Origin: Bog-473 sp963787485 | GTDB lineage: Bacteria > Actinomycetota > Acidimicrobiia > Acidimicrobiales > RAAP-2 | Direction of reading: 5' to 3' | DNA length: 64,000 nt | NCBI GenBank assembly: GCA_963787485.1 | Contig: CAWBDF010000003.1 | Location: 620,001 to 684,000 of the forward strand | Shown: positions 16,507 through 25,634 of the stretch, piece by piece | Layout: the number at the start of each line of letters is the position of its first letter | Numbering within the stretch: the stretch's first letter is position 1 | The notes under the pieces: model-generated | Told to the model about the DNA's origin: nothing | The model's input: the letters and a program-made list of their open reading frames with translations, nothing else | The model's database searches: none | Program-made: the position numbers and the translations under genes

Positions 16507-17586
16507 GTGCGGGTGGACCAGGTCATCCCGTCGCTCGCCAGCCGCGACGCCATCGGCGTGCACACGGTGCACCTGCGTGACGGATTGCGCGCCGCCGGAG
16601 TGGACTCGGACATCTACTACGGGAGCCACACGCCCGACGTCGAGCACGAAGGCAGGTCCGTGACCGAGCTGGGCCGGTCCGGTCGTGACCGCTGGCTGCT
16701 GTATCAAGCCTCCATCGGGAGTCCCGTGTACGACATCGTCGCGGCGCGCGCCGAACCGAAACTGGTCAACTACCACAACATCACGCCAGCCGAGCTGTTG
16801 CGCGACTGGGAGCCCGCGGTGGCCTACGAGGCCGCCCTGGGGCGAACCCAGCTGGCTCGGCTGGCGCCGCAGAGCCGCTTCGCCGTCGCCGACTCCGCGT
16901 TCAACGAATCGGAGCTGTGCGCGCTCGGCTACGAGGGCACCGCCGTCGTGCCGCTCCTCATCGACATGCAGGCCAAGAGCGACGTGCCGGACCCGGTGGT
17001 GGCGGACGCGCTGGCCAGCCGCAAGGCGCGCCAGGGCGGGGCCGACCTTCTGTACGTGGGAAAGATCTCGCCCCACAAGGCGCCGCACGACCTGGTCAAG
17101 ATGCTCGACGTCCTGCGGCGGACCGACGATCCGGCAGCCCAGCTGCACCTGGTGGGATCACCGCTCGGTTCCACCTACGAGCCTGCGCTGCGCGCCTTCG
17201 TCGACGAGCTCGGCCTGAGCGACGCGGTCAACCTGGCGGGGTCGGTATCGGGCGGTGAGCTCGAGGCCTACTTCCGCGCGGCCGACGTCTTCGTCACCGC
17301 GTCGGACCACGAGGGGTTCTGCGTCCCGCTGGCCGAGGCCATGGGTCACGGTGTGCCCATCGTCGCGTACGGCGTCACCGCGGTCCCCGAGACCGTGGGC
17401 GGCGCCGGCCTGGTGCTCCACGACAAGTCCCCGGTGCCTTTCGCCGCCGCGGTGGGACGCGTGCTGGGCGATCCGCTGTTGCGGTCGGTGCTCGCCGCAG
17501 CGGGGACGGGTCGAGCGGCGGAGTTCGATCTCGACGTATCGAGGCAGCGTTTCGTGGCCCTGGTGTGCCGCGCCGTGGGCGCCTGA
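16507..17586 (+). CDS. Family 4-type glycosyltransferase
   Basis: 359 residues from GTG 16507 (VRVDQVIPSLASRDAIGVHT), chosen because the paralogs below begin at the same alignment point; the frame opens earlier at 16459. The GT-B fold has the N-terminal acceptor half, then the C-terminal nucleotide-sugar half with LLYVGKISPHKAPHDLVKML and the E-x7-E motif SDHEGFCVPLAEAMGHGVPIVAYG. It is predicted to transfer a sugar from a nucleotide donor in cytoplasmic glycan assembly. It diverges from the SpoIID-domain gene and converges on the minus-strand glycosyltransferases. Confidence 0.88.
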   Translation: MRVDQVIPSLASRDAIGVHTVHLRDGLRAAGVDSDIYYGSHTPDVEHEGRSVTELGRSGRDRWLLYQASIGSPVYDIVAARAEPKLVNYHNITPAELLRDWEPAVAYEAALGRTQLARLAPQSRFAVADSAFNESELCALGYEGTAVVPLLIDMQAKSDVPDPVVADALASRKARQGGADLLYVGKISPHKAPHDLVKMLDVLRRTDDPAAQLHLVGSPLGSTYEPALRAFVDELGLSDAVNLAGSVSGGELEAYFRAADVFVTASDHEGFCVPLAEAMGHGVPIVAYGVTAVPETVGGAGLVLHDKSPVPFAAAVGRVLGDPLLRSVLAAAGTGRAAEFDLDVSRQRFVALVCRAVGA

Positions 17587-17632
17587 CCGGCGCCCAACGG
17601 AGAGGGGATTTCGGCCGGGCCGAACCTCCGAT

Positions 17633-18719
17633 TCAGCGCGTGGCCGAGAGGCCGACGAGGAGGTCCACGGCGCGGTCCGCCGCGCTCGGCAGGTCCAGCG
17701 CCGCCAGCCGCTGCGACGCCGCCGCGGCCAACGTGGCGCGCAGACGCTCGTCGCTCCGGACCCGCTGGACCGCTTCGGCCACGGCGTACGGGTCACCGGC
17801 GTCAACCAGGATTCCCCCGTTCCCGACGACCTCGGGCAGCGCTGCGGCGTCGTTGGCCACCACGGGCACCCCCAAAGACATCGCCTCGAGGACAGGTACC
17901 CCGAACCCTTCGTGCCGAGAGGCCACGACCATGGCATCGGCGCCCGCCAGCGTGGTCCGAAGATCTTCGTCGGTCATCGCGCCGGCAAGGGTGACCGCGT
18001 GGCGAAGGCCCATCTCGTCGACGTGACGGAGCAACGCCCGCGTGTACGCCGGGACCACGGAACGCCCGACCACGTGCAGGCTGGTCTGCGGGTCGACGTG
18101 CTGGCGCGCCACCACGAGCGCGGCAAGGAGGTCCTCGATGGCCTTGTTCGGTGCGAGGCGACCCACGCTGACCCAGCGTGTGCCGCGCCGCGACCGATGC
18201 GACAGTGGCTCGACCGCCGAACCGGCGGTGGACGGAGGACATGGCCGCCGAAGGCGGTGGGGATGGCGGACAACCGCGGTGCGAGCAAATCCGGCGTCGC
18301 GCAGCTCGGTCTCGTTGAACGCAGACACGGCCAGCCCGAGCGCGGCGCGGCGAGCCAGTGCGCGGAGCTCCCCCTGGGCGCGCGAATTGGTGCCGGGCGA
18401 GCGCATTGTCCCACGCCGCGTAGTGCTCCGGCGGCGTCACGTTGTGGAAGTTGACGACGAGGGGCTCTGAGCGACGAGCCAGCCAGGAGGCCAGCCCCGA
18501 GGCGGTGGCGAACTGGTAGACGAGGACGTCGCCGGGACGCGCATCGTGCTCGTACGCGACATGGGGGCGTGTGTCGCCTGCCGTCTCGGGGTCGACCAGG
18601 TCGACGTAAATGTGCGACCTGATGCCGCGTTCGGACATGACCTCCCTGAGGCGCAGGGTGTGGCGGCCCACGGCGTCACCGCGGTGCAGCATGGGGACGA
18701 ACTGGTGGATGGCGTTCAC
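17633..18719 (-). pseudogene. Family 4-type glycosyltransferase, one frameshift
   Basis: Starts at GTG 18719, whose GTGA overlaps the stop of the upstream glycosyltransferase. The N-terminal half (MNAIHQFVPMLHRGDAVGRH…NFHNVTPPEHYAAWDNALA) and the C-terminal half (RAQGELRALARRAALGLAVS…VSVGRLAPNKAIEDLL…SRHEGFGVPVLEAMSLGVPVV) are in different frames, joined near 18380-18390 in a GCGCGC run. Apart from this 1-2 base indel it is full length (~360 codons) and closely related to 18716-19837. Either recently inactivated or a sequencing error. Confidence 0.82.
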
Positions 18720-19837
18720 CGCGTCGCTCCGCGCTCCGCGGCGCCGAGCAACGGCACCAGCAGATCGACGAACCGCTCAGCGGCCGAACCGAGCCGGAGC
18801 CCGCCGACCCGCCGCCGTCCCGCCTCGACGAGTGCCGCCCACCGAGGACCGTCCGACAGCAGCGCTTCAATCGACCCCGCCAGCGCATAGGGGTCCTTGT
18901 CGGAGACCAGCACGCCGGCGGCCCCGAGGATCTCTGCCACGGCGCCACGGTCAAAGGCGACGACGGGGAGTCCCGCCGACATGGCTTCGACGACGGGAAC
19001 GCAGAAGCCCTCGTGCTCCGACGTCACCACCAGCACGTCGGCCTCCTCGTAGGCGGAGACCACCGTGGCGTCGCTCACGTGACCCTCGAAGGTGACCGCT
19101 CGCGACAGACCGAGCTCCGCCACATAGCGACCGAGCGCGTCGGCGTAGGAGCCGGTGGCAGGCCGGCCCACGATCCGCAAGGTCGCCGCAGCGTCGCCAT
19201 GGGCGCGCGTCACCGCCAACGCGGCCACCGTGCTTTCGAGCGCCTTGTTCGGCGAGACGCGTCCCACCGCGAGCCAGCGGGCGCCATCCCCTGCGCCGGG
19301 CGTGCGGAGCGTGACCGTGGCCCTGGGCGTGGTGGCTGACGAATCGATCGCCCACTCACGGCCGACCTCGAGGGAGGCCGAAGGGGCGGCGACCGCCGTG
19401 GCACGGAATCCGGCCGCCACGAGGTGGGCCTCGTTGTAGGCGGAATCGGCCACGGCCAGCGCCGCTCGTGGCGCCAGCACCCGGAGGTCGCCCTGCGCGC
19501 GCATTTGGCCCAGGGCCAGGTGGTTGTCCCAGGGCGCCATGAGCTCGGGTGGCGTGACGTTGTGGTAGTTCACCACCAGGGTCTCGGGCCGAGCAGCCAA
19601 CCAGCCGGCCATGGCCGATGCCGTGGCGAACTGGTACACGAGCACGTCACCCGCTCCTGCCACCTCGGGATAGGAAAGGACCGGTCGCGACTCGTGCGAG
19701 GTCTCAGAGTCGACCGTGTCGACGAAGACCTCGGAGCGGAGTCCTCGGGCCCGGGTCGCGTCGCGCAGGCGCAGCGTATGGCGCCCCACCGCATCGCCGT
19801 GGTGCAGCACGGGGACGAACTGGTGGATGGCGGTCAC
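18716..19837 (-). CDS. Family 4-type glycosyltransferase
   Basis: 373 residues from GTG 19837. The N-terminal half begins VTAIHQFVPVLHHGDAVGRH and contains LVYQFATASAMAGWL and VNYHNVTPPELMAPWDN. The C-terminal donor half has WLAVGRVSPNKALEST and TSEHEGFCVPVVEAMSAGLPVVAFD (E-x7-E). Both ends are coupled: its GTG overlaps the TGA of the methyltransferase upstream (19834-19837) and its TGA overlaps the next GTG (18716-18719). The gene order is methyltransferase, glycosyltransferase, glycosyltransferase. Acceptor unknown. Confidence 0.9.
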   Translation of the reverse strand: MTAIHQFVPVLHHGDAVGRHTLRLRDATRARGLRSEVFVDTVDSETSHESRPVLSYPEVAGAGDVLVYQFATASAMAGWLAARPETLVVNYHNVTPPELMAPWDNHLALGQMRAQGDLRVLAPRAALAVADSAYNEAHLVAAGFRATAVAAPSASLEVGREWAIDSSATTPRATVTLRTPGAGDGARWLAVGRVSPNKALESTVAALAVTRAHGDAAATLRIVGRPATGSYADALGRYVAELGLSRAVTFEGHVSDATVVSAYEEADVLVVTSEHEGFCVPVVEAMSAGLPVVAFDRGAVAEILGAAGVLVSDKDPYALAGSIEALLSDGPRWAALVEAGRRRVGGLRLGSAAERFVDLLVPLLGAAERGATR

Positions 19838-20850
19838 GCAGGGGTCGCGGCCGCCAGCGCCAGGCGACCATCCGCGTCTCGTGCACCGGCGACGAATGCG
19901 ATCTCGACGAAGCCCGACCGCTCGAGTAGGAGCTCCCAGGTCTCGCGGTGGAGCGGTCGCGCCCCCGACAGGTCGCGGGCCGTCGGCCCCCATTGCTCCG
20001 CGGAACGCGGCGCCTCGGACACGACGACGATCGGTGCACCGAGCATGAGCGTTCGCCGGCACTCCACCAGCAGCGTGACCGCGGCGTGCACGGGAATGCG
20101 GTCGATGACACCGCTCAGCACCATGCCGCCCAAGGATCCCGACGCACGAGAGGAGAGGTGCTCGGCCGCCTCGGCGATCGTCACGGCACACCCTCCTTCG
20201 AGGGCGCGCAGGGCCACAGCACCGCGAGGCTCGACGCCGTGGGCGTCGGCGCCCCGTTCCCTCATGGCGCGGAGCAGGGTGCCTTCACCGCAGTCGGCGT
20301 GGACGATGGTGCCTCCGGGCGAGCGGTCGAGCACGTGACGGGCAACGGGTTCGACCCACTCGCCGAGCTCGCGTGCGGGGACCAGCCACGCCGCGCCCTC
20401 CACGGGCCGATCCTGGTGAGCCAGGCGTTCCTCGAGCGTCGCTACCCGGGCGGAGAGGAACCGGAACGCCTCGACCACATGTCCCATCGCCTCTTCGAGC
20501 TCCGTCTGGTCGGCATCTGACTCCGCGTGCCGTGCCGGGCCGAAGCGCAGCCGTCCAAGGGCACCGGCGCGGCGCTCACTCCGGGAGTCCGCGGACCCGC
20601 GCCCGGCGGCGGAGAGGGTGGAGGCCCCCGGCTGGTAGGGGCCGTAGCGATCACCGAGATGTGTGAAGGCCGCCAGAAAATTCCAGGCGTCGCTCCCCTG
20701 AGGCGCCAGTCGGGTGAATGCGGCCCGAAGCGCCTGCGCCGCCCGTTCCCGTTCGGCTGCCGCGGGAACCTCCGTGGTCTCACCCGGGTTGGCGGGCTCA
20801 CCGGGGCGAGCGACCTGGGCATGGTCGTCGGGACCTGGCGCGGCGGACAC
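19834..20850 (-). CDS. Methyltransferase-like protein of the glycan locus
   Basis: About 338 residues if started at GTG 20850; a TTG at 20934 is also in frame but would leave only 18 bp to the divergent gene at 20953. The N-terminal ~120 residues are helical and charged (TELEEAMGHVVEAFRFLSARVATLEERLA, likely coiled coil). A Rossmann-type core follows: GTIVHADCGEGTLLRAMRERGADAHGVEPRG (SAM motif I) and GGMVLSGVIDRIPVHAAVTLL. A paralog at 25631-26680 has the same architecture and also precedes a glycosyltransferase with a 4-bp overlap. Probably methylates a sugar or caps a glycan. Confidence 0.78.
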   Translation of the reverse strand: MSAAPGPDDHAQVARPGEPANPGETTEVPAAAERERAAQALRAAFTRLAPQGSDAWNFLAAFTHLGDRYGPYQPGASTLSAAGRGSADSRSERRAGALGRLRFGPARHAESDADQTELEEAMGHVVEAFRFLSARVATLEERLAHQDRPVEGAAWLVPARELGEWVEPVARHVLDRSPGGTIVHADCGEGTLLRAMRERGADAHGVEPRGAVALRALEGGCAVTIAEAAEHLSSRASGSLGGMVLSGVIDRIPVHAAVTLLVECRRTLMLGAPIVVVSEAPRSAEQWGPTARDLSGARPLHRETWELLLERSGFVEIAFVAGARDADGRLALAAATPA

Positions 20851-20952
20851 GGCGGTCGATGCTACCGGTGCGACCCCGAGGCTCCCGAGACCGGCTTCGT
20901 TCGCTCCTCTGGGCCCGCTAGGTTCGACCCTCAACGTGGAACCATTCAGAAC

Positions 20953-23298
20953 GTGAAGAACACGCGCCCCCTCGCCACACGGCTCGGGCTCGGGGGGATC
21001 TCCCTGACGGGATCACTCGTCTTCGCGGCCTCGTTCGCCTCGCCCCTCGCCGACGGCGCGCCGGCTTCGCTGCACCTCAGCGAGACCTGGAGCCCGAGCA
21101 CGTCGGGGGTGATCCTCGACGACGCGCCGTGTGGCGTCGCCCAGGCATCGCCGGTCGCCTTCAACGACGGCGGCACGCCCGCGGTGGAGGTGGGCGACCG
21201 TGAGGGCGCCCTCTACGGCCTGACCCTGTCGAGCGGCGCGGTGGCGTCCGGCTGGGGTGTGGGGACGGGAAGCGGCTTCGGGTCAGGACAGGGGTGTGCG
21301 ACGAACGCGTCGGGCGGCACGCCGGCGACGGGCATCAACGGCGTCGACGTGCCCGGCCAGTCACCGATCGACTCGACCGCGTCGGTCGGTGCCAACGGGA
21401 CGCTGTATTTCGGCGCGGGCAATGCCTTCTCGCCCGTCGACGGTGGCTACGACGCGTACGCGTCGAACGGCTCCGAAGTGTGGAACCAGGTGGTGACCAA
21501 CCCACCGACCGACACCGCACCCGACGGAGGGGTCCAGGCCTCCCTCCCCGTGGCACAGGGAGGCTCGGTCGTCGAAGCCGGTTCGCTCGGCCAGATGACG
21601 TATGCCCTCGAGACGTCCAATGGCGCCCCCGCTCCCGGGTGGCCCCAGTTCACCGCTGACAGCGTGTTCTCCACTGCCGCGGTGGGCGATCTCTACGGCA
21701 CGGGCTCCGACGACTTCGTGTCCGGCGGCGCGTCCTCGGCCGGCTTCGCCTACGGCAGGACATACGGCAACGGCGGACACCTCAGGATCATGAACGGACA
21801 CGGAGGACTGGTCTGCAGCGCCAACACCACCGAGGAGATCGATTCCTCCCCTGCCGTCGGGCCCATTCTCCCGGGAGGCACCTACGGCATCGCCACGGGA
21901 ACGGGCAGCTTCTTCGGCGGCAGCGACGAGGACACCGTCAAGGTGTTCGACACTGCGTGCGACCAGGTGTGGAGCGACAAGCTGGACGGCACGACGGGCG
22001 GGAGCCCAGCCCTGGCCGACGTACTCGGAAACGGTCAGCTGGCGGTGGTCGAAGGGACGGTCACCGGAGCCAGGACGGGCAGCGTGTGGGCTCTCGACGC
22101 GGCCAGCGGCGCGACCCTCTGGAAGGCCAACGTGGCCGGCGCCGTCATCGGGTCGGTCACGACGGCGGACCTGACGGGTGCGGGCTACCAGGACGTGATC
22201 GTGCCAACCGATCAGGGGCTCTTCATTTTGGACGGCCGGACCGGCCTGCAGGTTGCCGACGTCGACGACGGCTCGGGTAACGGCGGGATCCCCCTCAACG
22301 AGGTGTACGGCTTCCAGAACGCCGCGCTCGTGACCAACGACGCCAACGGCAGCATCGGCATCACGGTGGCGGGGTACTTCGCGGTGAGCGGGTCCAACGG
22401 CGTGCAGGGGATCGTGCAGCACTTCGAGGTCACCGGGTCCCATGGCGGCTTCGTCGGCGAGCCCGGGAGCTGGTCGCAATTCCATCACGACGCATCGCTC
22501 TCCGGCTTCGTCTCCGGTGGCGTCGCGCTCGGGTCGTGCCACCGCCCGCCGGCGGGGCGCAACGGCTACCTGACCGTGGCCTCGGACGGGGGCATCTTCG
22601 CCTTCGGCCAGGACTTCTGCGGGAGCACCGGGAACCTGACGCTCAACCAACCGGTCGTCGGCATGGCCGCGGTACCCGGACGAGGTGGCTACTGGCTGGT
22701 GGCGGCCGACGGAGGGATCTTCACCTTCGGTGACGCCGGGTTCTATGGATCGACGGGATCGCTCCATCTCAACGCGCCCGTCGTGGGGATGGCACCTACG
22801 CCCGATGGCCGTGGTTACTGGCTGGTGGCGGCCGACGGAGGGATCTTCGCCTTTGGCGACGCACCGTTCTACGGCTCGGCGGCCGCAGCCCGACGCGGCA
22901 TCGTGGGGATGGCAGCGACGCCCGACGGGCGCGGCTACTGGGAAGTCAGCGCGTCGGGTCAGGTCTTCCCATTCGGTGACGCGGTCTTCTCGGGTGACGC
23001 CAGCGGCCTGCGCCTCAACGGCGCGATCGTCGGGATCACACCGGACCCCGTCACCGGCGGGTACTGGCTGGTCGGTCAAGATGGAGGCGTCTTCTCGTAC
23101 AGCGCGCCATTCTTCGGCTCGACGGGCGACATTCGGCTCAACCAGCCCGTCGTGGCCATGCAGTCCACCGGCGACGGACAGGGCTACTGGTTCGTCGCAG
23201 CCGACGGTGGGGTGTTCTCCTACGGTGATGCACCATTCGAGGGCTCCATGGGCGGTCAACATTTGAACCGGCCCATGGTCGGTATGGAGGGTTTCTGA
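20953..23298 (+). CDS. Secreted beta-propeller protein with six C-terminal GGYW…GDA repeats
   Basis: 781 residues from GTG 20953. A signal peptide covers residues ~1-37 (basic VKNTRPLATRLG, hydrophobic LTGSLVFAASFASPLA). Residues ~60-520 form FG-GAP/PQQ-like propeller blades with Asp-Gly-rich turns (VAFNDGGTPAVEVGDREGALYGL, AVGDLYGTGSDDFVSGG, ALADVLGNGQLAVVEG, TADLTGAGYQDVIVPTDQG). From ~535 to the end are six ~42-residue repeats of the kind seen in the SpoIID-domain protein at 14348. No sortase or membrane anchor follows the repeats. Likely surface-exposed or released; ligand unknown. Confidence 0.85.
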   Translation: MKNTRPLATRLGLGGISLTGSLVFAASFASPLADGAPASLHLSETWSPSTSGVILDDAPCGVAQASPVAFNDGGTPAVEVGDREGALYGLTLSSGAVASGWGVGTGSGFGSGQGCATNASGGTPATGINGVDVPGQSPIDSTASVGANGTLYFGAGNAFSPVDGGYDAYASNGSEVWNQVVTNPPTDTAPDGGVQASLPVAQGGSVVEAGSLGQMTYALETSNGAPAPGWPQFTADSVFSTAAVGDLYGTGSDDFVSGGASSAGFAYGRTYGNGGHLRIMNGHGGLVCSANTTEEIDSSPAVGPILPGGTYGIATGTGSFFGGSDEDTVKVFDTACDQVWSDKLDGTTGGSPALADVLGNGQLAVVEGTVTGARTGSVWALDAASGATLWKANVAGAVIGSVTTADLTGAGYQDVIVPTDQGLFILDGRTGLQVADVDDGSGNGGIPLNEVYGFQNAALVTNDANGSIGITVAGYFAVSGSNGVQGIVQHFEVTGSHGGFVGEPGSWSQFHHDASLSGFVSGGVALGSCHRPPAGRNGYLTVASDGGIFAFGQDFCGSTGNLTLNQPVVGMAAVPGRGGYWLVAADGGIFTFGDAGFYGSTGSLHLNAPVVGMAPTPDGRGYWLVAADGGIFAFGDAPFYGSAAAARRGIVGMAATPDGRGYWEVSASGQVFPFGDAVFSGDASGLRLNGAIVGITPDPVTGGYWLVGQDGGVFSYSAPFFGSTGDIRLNQPVVAMQSTGDGQGYWFVAADGGVFSYGDAPFEGSMGGQHLNRPMVGMEGF

Positions 23299-23308
23299 AG
23301 GCCTTTCG

Positions 23309-24514
23309 TCAGAACACGCTGGGTGCGCCGCGGCCTCGGGCCACCACCGAGGTCAGGAAGGCGTCGTAGCGCGCGATCAGCACGGGCCATTGGAAGTGGC
23401 GCTCCACGTACTCCCGGCCCCTCCGACCCAACCGGGCGCGAAGCTCGGGGTCGAGGAGAAGCCGGTCCAACACCGCCTCGAACTCGGGGTACGACGCGAA
23501 CCACAGCCCACCCCCCGAACGCTCGCAGTGTTCCCGAGTCGGGCCACAGCTGCCGTTGACCAGGACCGGAACCCGGTCCACCCACGCCTCGACCACCACG
23601 AGGGAGAAGGACTCGAGCGCAGATGGGGAGACGGCCACCAGTGCGTCGCGCACCACGTCCCATTTGTCCGGCTCCTCGACGGAACCGGTCACCACGATGT
23701 CGGGGTGAGGTGGGAGGGCGAACGAGACCGGGCCGACGAGCGCCAGCGCGAGAGGGCCCGGATGCCGCTCCTTGTAGGTGGCGAAGTACGTCGCCAACAT
23801 CTTTGAGCCCTTGTGCTCGTCGACCCGGCCCACGCTCACCACGTAGGGCCGGTCCCCCAGTCCGAGCAACTCGGCGCCGGACCGCCCCGTCCCTTGGGAC
23901 TCGCCCACCCCGAGTCCGAGCACGATCTGCGGACGCTCGGCCACGGGGTACGTGCGCTCCACGAGGGTGCGCTCAGCGGCGGTGTGGAAACAGAAGGCGT
24001 CCGCACTGGCGAACGTGCCGCGGAACACGGGCAGATACAGGGCCGGTTCGTCATGTGCCGCCGGGTGGAGCACGGCGGGAGCGGCGACCCGGCCGATGGC
24101 GGCCACGGTCGGGTGGTACAGATAGGGGTAGAAGGCGATCACGTCCGCGTCGGAGGCCGCAACCGCATCGATCAGCTCCGGTGAGACCGGGCCGTTGTAG
24201 TCCACCCAGCGCTTCGCCTGCTCGCGGGTCGCATTCCGGGGCGCGAGCCGCACCATCCCGTCGAGCCCGTAGAAGTTGGGGAGGCGGCCGTGCGCAACGT
24301 GGTGACGGTGCACCGGCACCCCGTTGACGTCGGTCGTGCCGGCATCGAGTTCATCGACCCAGGTGTGCGGATTGAGGGCACAGGTCGTGTGGACCTCGCT
24401 CTGCCAGGCAGTGTGTGTCCGCAGGTGCTCGGCCAGTTGGCGCGCCGCCGTCTCGGCGCCGCCCATGACCTCGGTCCCATACCGGGGGGTGACGAAGACC
24501 ACTCTCGGACTCAT
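23309..24514 (-). CDS. Glycosyltransferase, GGAET subtype
   Basis: 401 residues from ATG 24514 (MSPRVVFVTPRYGTEVMGGAET). This GT-B protein belongs to a subtype distinct from the HQFVP group nearby: the N-terminus has the GGAET loop and AFYPYLYHPTVAAIGRVA, the middle has VLHPAAHDEPALYLPVF, and the donor half has YVVSVGRVDEHKGSKMLATYF and SPSALESFSLVVVEAW (E-x7-E). Its closest relative in the window is 32076-33296. It is the last gene of the wzm-wzt-methyltransferase-glycosyltransferase run, 13 bp after its upstream neighbour. Confidence 0.88.
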   Translation of the reverse strand: MSPRVVFVTPRYGTEVMGGAETAARQLAEHLRTHTAWQSEVHTTCALNPHTWVDELDAGTTDVNGVPVHRHHVAHGRLPNFYGLDGMVRLAPRNATREQAKRWVDYNGPVSPELIDAVAASDADVIAFYPYLYHPTVAAIGRVAAPAVLHPAAHDEPALYLPVFRGTFASADAFCFHTAAERTLVERTYPVAERPQIVLGLGVGESQGTGRSGAELLGLGDRPYVVSVGRVDEHKGSKMLATYFATYKERHPGPLALALVGPVSFALPPHPDIVVTGSVEEPDKWDVVRDALVAVSPSALESFSLVVVEAWVDRVPVLVNGSCGPTREHCERSGGGLWFASYPEFEAVLDRLLLDPELRARLGRRGREYVERHFQWPVLIARYDAFLTSVVARGRGAPSVF

Positions 24515-24527
24515 CGGCCGCGCACGT

Positions 24528-25634
24528 TCACGACGGGCCCAGTGCCCCGGCGATGGCCCCGACGATCAGACCGGCCGCCCGGGGCCCCGACAGTTCCGCG
24601 GCGCGCCGCTGCCCCGCCGAGACGAGCGCGTGGCGCAGGCGGTCGTCGGTGCAGACCCGGTGTACGGCGGCGGCGACATACGACGGCTCGGTCCCCGCCA
24701 GCTCGAGGGCGGCACCGGCCACCGTGCCCGAGACGGCGCCGGCCGCTCGGGTCACGACGGGGATCCCGGCCACCATGGACTCCACCAACGGGACACCGAA
24801 CCCCTCGTGGGCCGACAGCGAGAGATACACGTCGGCGTGCGCGTAGTGCGCGGCGAGTGACGCGTCGGACACCTCTCCGGTCAGGCGCACCGCACCGCTC
24901 AGCTCCAGGTCGCGCAGGAAGCCCACCAGCGCCTTGGTGTAGTCGTAGCTGGAGGTACCACCGACCAGGTGCAATCGAGCCTGGGGGTCGTAGAGCCGTC
25001 GATAGGCCCACAAGGCCTTGACCAGCTCGTGCTGTCCCTTGGAGGGCACCACCCTGCCCACGAAGAGGATGTCGGCGCCGCCGGCGGCACGTCGCCGGGC
25101 CAGCTCTGCGGCCACCCGGGCGTCGGGTGTCGTGTTCACGCGTCCGTAGTCGGCCAAGATCGGCACCACGGTCGTACGCGTGCACCCGGCGAGGCGCAAC
25201 GTGCGCTCGCTGAACCCGCTGTTGGCCATCCCCAGCAGGGCACGGGGCGCCAACAGGGCCAGCTCCTCGGCCGCCCGCGACGCCCGCTCCACGTTGTGGG
25301 GCTCCCAGCCGGCGAAGTGCTCCGGCCGCGTGTAGTCGTGGAAGTCCAAAATGAGGGGCACTCGGAGCTCGGCCAGGTACGACGCCACCCCGGACGACGT
25401 CGAGAACTGGTACACGGCCACGTCGCCCGGCGCCGCGTGCTCCGGATAGGCCCAGTGCTTGAACGCCTCGCCGGACAGGTCGTCGTGAATCGCCTCGGCA
25501 AAGATCTCGGACCGCCAGCCGGCGGCGCGCAGCGCCAGGCGAAGCGCCAAGGTGTGCGTGCCGGTGGCGTCGTGGGGGTTGAGAACCGGGACGAACTGGT
25601 GGACGGCCCGGGGCCGCCCGGCGGCCCTGCTCAA
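24528..25634 (-). CDS. Family 4-type glycosyltransferase
   Basis: 368 residues from TTG 25634, which overlaps the methyltransferase stop (25631-25634). The HQFVP-type N-terminus (RAVHQFVPVLNPHDATGTHTLAL) matches the paralogs at 16507, 17633 and 18716. The donor half contains ILFVGRVVPSKGQHELVKAL and SAHEGFGVPLVESMVAGIPVVTRA (E-x7-E). Together with the methyltransferase it repeats the methyltransferase-glycosyltransferase pair seen at 20850-18716. Confidence 0.9.
   Translation of the reverse strand: MSRAAGRPRAVHQFVPVLNPHDATGTHTLALRLALRAAGWRSEIFAEAIHDDLSGEAFKHWAYPEHAAPGDVAVYQFSTSSGVASYLAELRVPLILDFHDYTRPEHFAGWEPHNVERASRAAEELALLAPRALLGMANSGFSERTLRLAGCTRTTVVPILADYGRVNTTPDARVAAELARRRAAGGADILFVGRVVPSKGQHELVKALWAYRRLYDPQARLHLVGGTSSYDYTKALVGFLRDLELSGAVRLTGEVSDASLAAHYAHADVYLSLSAHEGFGVPLVESMVAGIPVVTRAAGAVSGTVAGAALELAGTEPSYVAAAVHRVCTDDRLRHALVSAGQRRAAELSGPRAAGLIVGAIAGALGPS

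Noticed and set aside
14678..16663. A 661-codon plus-strand frame antisense to the SpoIID-domain gene.
   Set aside because: No signal peptide or domain is seen, and the opposite strand encodes a recognisable secreted repeat protein.
21361..23262. A 633-codon minus-strand frame antisense to the propeller protein.
   Set aside because: Repetitive composition mirrors the GGYW repeats on the coding strand; there is no independent protein character.
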